A DNA stretch of 64,000 bases from Mayamaea pseudoterrestris (taxonomy: Eukaryota > Bacillariophyta > Bacillariophyceae > Sellaphorales > Sellaphoraceae). Shown in pieces: positions 57,014-64,000 of the stretch (the first letter of the stretch is position 1; the number at the start of each line of letters is the position of its first letter). Under the pieces are notes generated by a model. The model did not search any database. It was not told where the DNA came from and was given only the letters and a program-made list of their open reading frames with translations. The position numbers and the translations under genes are program-made. The stretch lies in assembly GCA_027923505.1 (NCBI GenBank), contig BROI01000016.1, positions 248,001 to 312,000 of the forward strand. Reading direction: 5' to 3'.

Positions 57014-57906
57014 ATGGGTCAGACATCAAGCAAGTCGTCTGCTATTGCCAGCAAGCAGCAGCAGCAATTATCCGCATCAAATCGCTCTCCGTCGGCAGCC
57101 TTTGGACGGCTTCGAATCGACAGTCCAGCCGCTCATTCCGCAGCCTCTCGTCGACGAGCGTTACAGAAGCATTATAACCATGAACAGTCACCGTTGCTCA
57201 TGGTGCAGAGCAGCAGTAGCTTGCGTCAGCTCAAGACAACGCTACATCAACATCAACGCCACTCCAACAATCTTGCCGACACTGGCAAGGCGCTACCAAG
57301 TCCAAACGATGCAGCATCATTGCTACATAGCGAGTCATCCCCGCAGCTTGTCGTCTGGATCGGTCCCGCTCTAGTGTGCGCTCTCATGTACGCCCTGTAC
57401 AACATTTGCATCAAGCAGGGAAGCAACTCGATTCATCCAGTCCTGGGCGGTGTCATTCTGCAGTTTGTGGCGGCAATTTTAGGCAGCTTGCTGCTTGGTG
57501 TCATTATCTATCAAAACAGCAATGGTTTCCAGGAACTCGAGTGCGATGTCACTGGAGTAGCTTGGGCCGTTGGAGCGGGCGCGGCCGTAGGCGCGGCGGA
57601 AATACTATCGTTCATTGTCAGTGGCATGGGCGTGCAAGCCACGCAGAGTATACCAGTCATTATCGGTGGTAGCGTCTTGTTTGGAACGACATTGGGATAC
57701 ACGGTATTGAAGGAAAGCTTGTCGGGGACGGGATGGGCTGGAGTGTTTTTGATTGCCGTCGGAATTACGCTTGTTGGAATCGATCCAGGTACGTGCACAT
57801 GCGCAAGCACATGTCATGCGACGATGCAAGTTTCGACACATGAATCTTACTATATCCTTTCTACTGTCTCGAAATTCGTACAGGTGGCGCTGGGAGCGTT
57901 TATTGA
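57014..57906 (+). CDS. Short EamA/DMT-family membrane protein with possible N-myristoylation
   Basis: Exon 1 is 57014-57788. A 95-bp intron (GATCCAG|GTACGT to GTACAG) leads to a tiny last exon (57884-57906), giving 265 aa ending DPGGAGSVY. Without splicing the frame would stay open to 57976, with a Cys/Ser-rich tail. The N-terminus MGQTSSK fits an N-myristoylation signal (G2, S6). A Ser/Gln-rich ~110-aa hydrophilic part follows. About five transmembrane segments come next (GPALVCALMYALYNICI, LGGVILQFVAAILGSLLLGVII, GAGAAVGAAEILSFIVSGMG, SIPVIIGGSVLFGTTLGYTVL, AGVFLIAVGITLVGI). This corresponds to a single EamA repeat of the drug/metabolite transporter superfamily, half the usual ten-helix unit, so it would work as a dimer. 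The substrate is unknown. Confidence 0.75.
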
Positions 57907-58065
57907 GCAGGTTTGTCGGCGATTGCTGAGTGAAGCTCGCACTTTTGCAGGTACGAAAGATATTATGTCACGCTAAAGTAATATCAAAGCAAGTACACGA
58001 CTTGCAAGGTTTAGTATGAACTGTTGCACTAATAGAAACAGATTGTTGACAAGTATGCAAGTCTT

Positions 58066-58566
58066 TTAAAAGTATATGGCGCTTTTGAAGTGACTGCGAC
58101 AACATGCATACACTTTCAAGCTTTCATCCTTGCTGCGGGTTAGAAATAGTGTGAGGTCTTTCCAGTTATCAATAATAATCTGATCATGCTCCTTATCCAT
58201 GTACGAGAGCGTAATATCACTGCAAGAGTGGATGCGTGTGTCATTGATATGCAATGAGGTTCGGTAGCCACTCAACATTCGCAACGCTACGTTTTCCAAA
58301 TTTTTGAAGAGTTTGTGCGCTTTCACTTTATTGATGTCGCGCAAGTATGAAGACACATCAAGCACGCGAATGACAGCGTCGATTTTTAAGAAGTTTTTCT
58401 TCGACACGTGTGGGTACGATGCACTCATCGCAAAGGGTCCATTGTTGCAAATGAGCTTGAGAAGCTTTGGGGTGCTCTTTGCCTCGTCCATTTTGGGCTG
58501 AAAAATTTCGGAGCTATTGAGGACGACAAGACTTGTTGCCTTGGTTGTATGAGTATCGCTCGACAT
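58066..58566 (-). CDS. Hypothetical protein, about 166 aa
   Basis: A minus-strand frame with ATG at 58566 (an upstream in-frame ATG would be at 58614). It is rich in Lys, Ser and aliphatic residues. No signal peptide, membrane segment or known domain is seen. It may be a fragment of a larger RNI-like or other repeat protein, because short alternating hydrophobic strands occur (DAVIRVLDVSSYL, ENVALRML), but no specific similarity is clear. It is divergent to the SSADH gene. Confidence 0.35.
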   Translation of the reverse strand: MSSDTHTTKATSLVVLNSSEIFQPKMDEAKSTPKLLKLICNNGPFAMSASYPHVSKKNFLKIDAVIRVLDVSSYLRDINKVKAHKLFKNLENVALRMLSGYRTSLHINDTRIHSCSDITLSYMDKEHDQIIIDNWKDLTLFLTRSKDESLKVYACCRSHFKSAIYF

Positions 58567-58881
58567 GGTACCGCTATTCCTCCTTTTGGAATTGCAGCGC
58601 AAGCTTTTTCGCATCTGATGCTACAATTTATGCGAGCATGCAAATGACAGCAGCTCTCCATGGAAGAGTTTTGCGAACGGCGGTAGATGGCGGAAATCCA
58701 AATGGTTTTGTTGCAAACTTCATTTGTTTATGGTATGGTAATCTCAGGATTATTTCGTGCCTGCGAATGAACTACTATCGGCGTCGAGAGTCGAATTGTA
58801 CGGGTAGCTAAATATTTAAAGCGTCGCACTGGTTTCGTTCACCGATAGATCGACCGATTTCTTCCGTCGCAGAATCTCACC
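58567..58881. other. Divergent intergenic region before the SSADH gene
   Basis: These 315 bp contain no gene of their own. Presumably they contain the promoters of the small minus-strand frame and of the SSADH gene. Confidence 0.4.
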
Positions 58882-60554
58882 ATGGCGATCCATCTTCTTC
58901 GGTAAGTAAGCAGCGTTCCCATGTGCAATTCGCTTTCTTGAATCTCACAATTACTAGACTTCCCGTCGGCGCCTACTCGACTCGTTCCTTGACAATCATG
59001 TCATCGTCGGCATCTTCTTTACTTGATGGATCCAGCAAATGCCTTGCCGTCAATCAGCTTCAAAACCCGTCTCTGCTGTCATCATTCCATCAAGACTCAT
59101 CTTCCTCGTCAAACTGTTTTCCAGTCACGAATCCGGCGCGACCAAACGAGATTGTCGGATACGCTCCAGCTCACTCCAAGCATGATGCAGCGAAAATGAT
59201 TCAAACGGCACACGACTCGCTCAAATCGTGGCGCGACGAAACGACAGCCATGCATCGCTCGCAGTTGCTGCAGGAATGGAGTCGCTTGATTCAGGAGCAT
59301 ACATCCGACATTGGCAGAATCATGACGCTCGAGTCGGGCAAGCCAATCAAGGAAAGCTTTGGCGAGGTGCAGTATGCCAAGTCGTATGTCGATTACTTTA
59401 GCGCCGAAGCGATTCGACCGAGTGGCGCTGGAGGAGGATATCTAGTGCCAACGCCATTCACGACGACTAACAGTGACGGAGCTACTTCAACAGTTCCGCG
59501 CGGAACAATCATGGCGCTGCACCAAGCCATTGGTTTGTGCGGCTTGATTGCCCCATGGAACTTTCCAGCCGCCATGATTCTGCGCAAGGTTGCACCGGCG
59601 CTGGCCGCTGGATGCAGCTGCGTCGTCAAGCCAGCCTCGCAAACGCCACTGACCGCCATGGCATTAGTCAATTTGGCGTACCAAGCTGGCATTCCAAAGG
59701 ACGTCTTGCAACTGGTCACGTGTGACACTGACACAACCAAGGATATTGGAAGCGAGCTGACGACGAACCCACTGGTGCGCAAGGTGAGTTTCACGGGAAG
59801 CACCAACGTTGGAAAAATGCTGCTCCAACAATGCGCCAACACTTGCAAGCGAACATCCATGGAGCTTGGTGGAAACGCGCCGTTTGTCGTCTTTGGCGAC
59901 GCCAACTTGGACCAAGCTGTCATGGCGGCCATGGCGAGCAAGTTTCGCAACGCTGGACAAACGTGCGTATGTTCGGATCGATTCATTGTGCATGCCAGTG
60001 TGCACGACGACTTTTGTGAGCGATTGGTGCAAGCCATTCGCGACACGATTAATGTAGGAGACGGCATGGACGAAAATACCACCATGGGACCGCTCATTTC
60101 GTCGCAGGCGTTGCAAAAGGTTCACGAGCGCGTCCAAGCTGCGATTGATGATGGAGCAAAATGTTTGCTGGGAGGCGAAGCGCTGCCAGACCTTGGGCCA
60201 AACTTTTATGCACCGACGGTGTTGACGAATGTTTCATCTGACTCGGACATATTCCGCGAGGAAACCTTTGGACCAGTCATTGCCATTGTCAAGTTTGACA
60301 CCGACGAGGAGGCGCTACGCTTGGCGAATGATTCCAACGTTGGCTTGGCTGGATACTTTTGCACCGAAAATCTGGCGCGAGCCTTTTCCTTTGCTCGCAC
60401 GTTGGAGTGTGGCATTGTTGGCGTCAACGAAGGCATTGTCAGCACGGTGGTGGCGCCATTTGGAGGTGTCAAGGAAAGTGGCATGGGGCGGGAAGGGAGC
60501 TCCATGGGAATGGCCGAATATCTCGAGACAAAGTACATTTTCATGAATGCATAA
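58882..60554 (+). CDS. Succinate-semialdehyde dehydrogenase (aldehyde dehydrogenase superfamily)
   Basis: A tiny first exon (58882-58901, MAIHLLR, start context CACCATGG) is spliced over a 56-bp intron (CG|GTAAGT to TTACTAG) to 58958-60554, giving 538 aa. Splicing adds an Arg/Leu-rich start (LLRLPVGAYSTRS) that looks like a mitochondrial targeting peptide. The ALDH landmarks are IAPWNFP, FTGSTNVGK, the general base E309 (ELGGN), the catalytic C343 in GQTCVCSDR, and ESGMGREG near the end. The GQTCVC signature and overall similarity point to SSADH (GabD/ALDH5), which oxidises succinate semialdehyde to succinate with NAD(P)+ and completes the GABA shunt into the TCA cycle. C343 and C345 match the pair that forms a redox-switch disulfide in human SSADH. 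Confidence 0.9.
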
Positions 60555-60958
60555 AGTGGTGATACTATATTTCGCTTCCTCTTTCGACTTGCTTTCTGTA
60601 GCTTTTATATAACATAGCACTGACTTGTCGATCTCTGCATACGCATTTATGTATTTTGTAATATATCTCCAGTCGGCGCTGCCGCTGTCGCCTCATGCAC
60701 CGGACCCAAAGTTATATAGGTATATATCGGTGCTTCTTACACTAGCTTAACCGCCAAGACGGATGTTTTCTAGCAATTTCAAAAGAAAATTCCTTGGTAT
60801 CTCAGCATGTGTGCAGCGCGCTTTTCATGGGGTCGAGTCTATCAGGCGGAAAGCTCTTTGGGTGTTGAGGTGAACCGAATCGCCAAATATCGTTGCAAAT
60901 TGAGCGAGCAAGCGGCTCTGGCAGCAATGGCCGTCACAGACCAGCATTTAATGCCAAC
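60555..60958. other. Intergenic
   Basis: No gene is visible. It includes TATATAGGTATATAT near 60710, AT-rich sequence that may be part of the promoter of the next gene. Confidence 0.45.
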
Positions 60959-62107
60959 ATGACGACGTACTGGACCACCGCAACGAAAATAATCCTTTTA
61001 TCGGCCATTGCTATTGCCGGCGGCATCAGTGTGGCTGTGCTGGTGCCGCGCGAGGTCAAGAGTGGCGAAAGCAAGAACGAGGTTGCCATCAAGCCATCGG
61101 CAACATTTATTCCGACGATATTTTTGACAGGTGCGCCATCAATAGCTTTATCAACTCCTACCAACAAGCAGCCACGGGAAGAGTCGAAGGAAGTGGAGAC
61201 TCCGACTAAAACGCCAATGGAGGTGCTCACAATGTCTCCGGCAAACGCTCCTTCCGACGTGCCTCTGTCAAATGCGTTCCCGACACCTTTGTTGCAGCGC
61301 AGCGAAAACCACACGACATCCTCTCCAAGCATTCTATCCATTCTTTCTGATGCATCCGATATTCCCAGTGTGGCACCCACATACGGCTTCCGCTCGATGG
61401 GTCAATCGGATGCTCCATCGGCAGATTACACTTCGCCGCCGTCAGCCGAGTTGCTTGACCTATCTGCAACTAATATTGTGCCATCGGCGTCTCCTGCGTC
61501 GACTCCTTCCCGCATTCCAGGCATATTCAAATTATTTTCATCGGATGTTCCTTCGGACGTCCCGACCAGTGTGCCTTCACTAACAATTGCTGCCACCTGG
61601 CCGACTTTGACACCAGCGAATGACGACGTTGTTGCCGCAAACAATGCCCATGCTACCACCGTAACGAAAACAACATTGGTTCCAGACGATTTGCAACTAT
61701 CGGACGTGCCATCGATCGCTCCTTCCGTTCAGGCCATCAACAAGGCGCAACATGACCCATCCGCAACATCTGGCGCAATCTTTAGTCCAGAAAAGCTGCA
61801 AAAATCTGATGCACCCTCCGTGAAACCTCTCAAAGACGCGTCCTCCATGTGGAGCAAGGCACCCGCTGCAACAACCTTTGACCTGGCGAGTATTGGCGGC
61901 AGTGACTACCCATCGAATGCTCCGACATTGAACGTTTTTGTCGAAGCTGGCACACCTATCGAAAGCGACTCGCCCAGTCTTGTTCCTCTCGCCGTGACAA
62001 GTAACGACCCGACTACCAAGATTCGGACTCTTGGTGCCAAGAAGGAGATTGCATTGAAAGGGCGCCACGTTCGCGTTCGAGCAGCGCGAGGAAAACATTG
62101 CAAGTAG
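60959..62107 (+). CDS. Secreted or membrane-anchored Ser/Pro/Thr-rich protein with SDxPS repeats
   Basis: A 382-aa frame. The ATG at 60959 is the first one in frame; the frame is open upstream to a TTG at 60893. A hydrophobic segment near residues 11-32 (IILLSAIAIAGGISVAVLV) is a signal peptide or signal anchor. The rest is a low-complexity extracellular region with at least eight SD(V/A/I/Y/S)PS motifs (SDVPSDVPTSVPS, SDAPSADY, SDYPSNAPT), spaced irregularly. It ends in a basic stretch (KGRHVRVRAARGKHCK). The same motif type forms the linker of the LRR protein at 28370-33082. Such repeats are common in stramenopile cell-surface proteins and are probably O-glycosylated or phosphorylated. No catalytic domain is present. 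A cell-wall role is inference. Confidence 0.65.
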   Translation: MTTYWTTATKIILLSAIAIAGGISVAVLVPREVKSGESKNEVAIKPSATFIPTIFLTGAPSIALSTPTNKQPREESKEVETPTKTPMEVLTMSPANAPSDVPLSNAFPTPLLQRSENHTTSSPSILSILSDASDIPSVAPTYGFRSMGQSDAPSADYTSPPSAELLDLSATNIVPSASPASTPSRIPGIFKLFSSDVPSDVPTSVPSLTIAATWPTLTPANDDVVAANNAHATTVTKTTLVPDDLQLSDVPSIAPSVQAINKAQHDPSATSGAIFSPEKLQKSDAPSVKPLKDASSMWSKAPAATTFDLASIGGSDYPSNAPTLNVFVEAGTPIESDSPSLVPLAVTSNDPTTKIRTLGAKKEIALKGRHVRVRAARGKHCK

Positions 62108-63440
62108 CAAACATCTTCGGGCAGAAAAGGTGTCGCGCCCTTAAGAACACTCTCATGCATGATAGTGTAACGTAGCCTCATAATGATTGATAAATGAAGA
62201 TCCAAATCTCGTTGTTTGTATGAACGTGGCAAAAGTAGAAACAGCAGTAACATCGCATCGAACAAAACTTTCGCAGGTCGATGCCAGTACACCCGACGAC
62301 GACCGCTTAATGTTTGCTTGACGCAAGCCAGCGATGCCTTGCGGCGACGAAGAGCTCAATCTTGCAAGCTTCGAGTGCAGTGCCGCCTTGCTGCCTTTTG
62401 ACGAACTGAATTCTGCCGGCGCAGCAAATTCCAGAGTAGCCTTGGCGATTGTAGCCTGGTTTGCCTTAAAAAACCGTCCAGGAATTCCGCAGACAACGAT
62501 GGCGAATAGCAAGTCAAGTAGATTGTCAGTTTTAGCAATCTTGTTTCTTCGAGCAGACGCAGAGGTCATATTGGATCGTGCAGGTAACACTTGCAGGTAT
62601 CAGTTTGGTACGGCACCTTTCATTGGCGCGTACACTGGCAAACTAGATCCAATAAGGCTCCAACAGAGCGCTGCCACTAGCAAGCACGAGACAGATGAGT
62701 CAAAGCTCCTCCAAGTCTCGTCTCTGTCGTCATCGTCTGTACTTCTCCAAGAATGTATTGCACGACGTGAAGGTGTAATATTGTCACATCCCAGCGCCAG
62801 CAGCCGAGTCTCGAGCTCCTGCTGCACACCGCACCAGAGTCTGCTTGCTTGGAAAACAAATTCTCACTTGTTTCTGTCGTGATCCAGTCTACCTTTGCAA
62901 TATTCTTGTACGTTGCCTTTCAAGTCTTGTCGCTTTCCATTTGGAGCGTGCCTCGCGTAGCATGGATGGAGTTTCTGCAATGGCAAATCTTCGCTTCCTC
63001 TTGCTTATACATTGCCGACAGATCCAATGACACTCACGATTGACGGATTATCCCATTTCCAGACACTTTCATATGAATCTGCGTTATACTGGGTACGATC
63101 ATATGTGTGCGAACTTGTCTCAGTTGACTGTGATGGGAACGAACGAGGTTCCGTCCATCAAGCGTCAAGTCTCGCTTGTGAATGATGCCATCGTCGGGTC
63201 ATTGCGACTGCTCTTTTTTATCCAGTAGTCTGAAAGATTCGTTGCTGACAGTGTATCTTTTTCGCTTGAAGTAGATGCAAGGTTGTAGCGAGGAGGATGC
63301 ATCACAAGTGTGTCAGGCATTCCAATCGATTATTTTTGTGGTTGCCATGGCGCGCGCGGTAGATCGTGCGAACCAACACTACTTGTGAAAAGGCCGCAAA
63401 AACGGTACAAAATACAAAAACCCGCAATTATGGCAGCAAA
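62108..63440. other. Region without a confident protein gene
   Basis: Two sizeable frames overlap on opposite strands: 62334-62882 plus (182 codons) and 62153-62590 minus (145 codons). Neither shows a domain, and their composition does not favour one over the other. Several shorter frames follow to 63230. Either one might be a real small gene, but I cannot support a choice. Confidence 0.4.
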
Positions 63441-63511
63441 GCATCATTGGTTTAGTGGTAAAATCCGACGTTGCCATCGTCGGGCCCCGTGTTCGATTCA
63501 CGGATGATGCA
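63441..63511 (+). tRNA. tRNA-Gly (anticodon GCC)
   Basis: A complete cloverleaf of 70 nt plus discriminator A, with no intron. The acceptor stem GCATCAT (63441-63447) pairs with ATGATGC (63504-63510). The D-arm contains the A-box sequence TGGTTTAGTGGTA. The anticodon stem CGACG/CGTCG encloses the loop TTGCCAT (anticodon GCC). The T-arm carries GTTCGATTC (B box). The sequence closely follows the standard eukaryotic tRNA-Gly(GCC). No CCA is encoded, as expected for a nuclear gene. Pol III would transcribe it from its internal boxes. Confidence 0.96.
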
Positions 63512-63522
63512 GATCCTAAATA

Positions 63523-63526
63523 TTTT
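63523..63526 (+). terminator. RNA polymerase III terminator (T4)
   Basis: TTTT lies 12 bp after the tRNA-Gly gene, a minimal Pol III stop. A stronger T5 run follows at 63548-63552 as a possible back-up. Confidence 0.65.
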
Positions 63527-64000
63527 GATCTATAGATCGGACAATTCTTTTTGTTCAGTCGCAACATACAGGCAGAGTGGTCGCAACGATACTTCATAAC
63601 GAAAGTAAACTTAAGCAAAACTCACTACCTTTCAACAACAGTCTTAAAATACATGTTGGAATCTACTACATGATACTCGTCGTCACTTCAACAAAGAATA
63701 TTTAAACTATAGACATGCACAGCAAACGCATAGCAAACTGTTGACTGTGCGTTCGGCCACATAAACTACTTCGGGTAGCCACTTGCGCAACAACGTTGTG
63801 AACCCGTCGGGCTGGAACTTGAAACCACTTGCTCGTCCAGAAAGCAATCGCGTCAATCGCTGCGTAAACTGAAAGTCCATCATTTGCATTTCATACAGCT
63901 TGTCAAACCGCAGCCGTTCGAATCGGATACTGACTGTCATCAACGACGGGAACATACTGACTGTCATCAACGACGGGAACATTCGAAACGGCATCATTGA
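63527..64000. other. Window-edge region with a possible partial gene
   Basis: A minus-strand frame at 63707-63997 (96 codons, ending in CVCCACL) may be the 3' end of a gene continuing beyond the window. It shows no domain I know. It includes the 27-bp tandem repeat described separately. The rest is featureless. Confidence 0.3.
63927..63980. repeat. Two exact tandem copies of a 27-bp unit
   Basis: A 27-bp unit starting ATACTGACTGTCATC occurs at 63927-63953 and again at 63954-63980 without a difference. The length is a multiple of three and the surrounding minus-strand frame stays open, so it would add nine residues. Confidence 0.95.

Noticed and set aside
59393-60097. Minus-strand frame of 234 codons inside the SSADH gene
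   Set aside because: Antisense shadow of a well-conserved aldehyde dehydrogenase core.
62334-62882. 182-codon plus-strand frame as a membrane protein gene
   Set aside because: A 145-codon frame overlaps on the other strand, neither has a domain, and the hydrophobic segment is short. Not enough to call a gene.
1-64000. Bacterial-type systems: CRISPR arrays, operons, integrons, prophage
   Set aside because: No regularly spaced repeats with unique spacers and no bacterial gene clusters or ribosome-binding pattern. Introns, a Pol III tRNA gene and eukaryotic protein families mark this as nuclear eukaryotic DNA.

Overview
The window is eukaryotic nuclear DNA, most likely from a diatom (inference). 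The supporting signs are short GT-AG introns of about 50-400 bp, three DUF6824 domains, a bZIP-PAS transcription factor, an F-box/parallel-beta-helix protein, RNI-like proteins ending in a DCLxFHLRENPxLC block, SDxPS-type secreted repeats, a leader with an A|F cleavage context before a plastid peroxidase, and Ty1/copia elements like those common in diatom genomes. CAG/CTG runs are frequent. No species can be named from the sequence alone.

Layout. 0.1-2.9 kb: a spliced minus-strand DUF6824 gene. 2.9-21.5 kb: an accessory, transposon-rich block. It holds a 192-bp direct repeat, a 6.6-kb Ty1/copia element with seemingly identical 311-bp LTRs (4234-10809), a cluster of small AAGCG palindromes, an unassigned decayed stretch, CGTTTC inverted repeats, and an older, heavily decayed Ty1/copia element in the opposite direction (14021-21480). 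22.0-62.1 kb: a gene-dense block. In order it holds an RGG-rich protein, a type II membrane PC-esterase/TBL-like protein, a hypothetical protein, a giant LRR membrane protein, an RNI-like protein, a class I haem peroxidase with an apparent three-part plastid/lumen leader, an RPC7-like RNA polymerase III subunit, a GH114-type glycosidase, an F-box/beta-helix protein, a second RNI-like gene interrupted by one TGA, a bZIP-PAS factor, a 1472-aa protein with two glutaredoxin-like domains and VTPFT repeats, cytosolic-type tryptophanyl-tRNA synthetase with a long N-terminal extension, a short EamA-type transporter, a small orphan, succinate-semialdehyde dehydrogenase and an SDxPS-repeat membrane or secreted protein. 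62.1-64 kb: no confident protein gene, but a clear tRNA-Gly(GCC) at 63441-63511.

The genes do not form one pathway; this looks like an ordinary eukaryotic neighbourhood of independently transcribed genes with several divergent pairs (38.0-38.3, 42.1-42.7, 53.7-54.0 and 58.6-58.9 kb). Shared themes are surface proteins with Pro/Ser/Thr linkers (28.4-33.1 and 61.0-62.1 kb), regulators (bZIP-PAS, F-box, DUF6824), and redox or thioredoxin-fold proteins (peroxidase, SSADH with a CxC switch, tandem glutaredoxin-like domains). All splice junctions given were inferred by eye from GT-AG signals and frame continuity.
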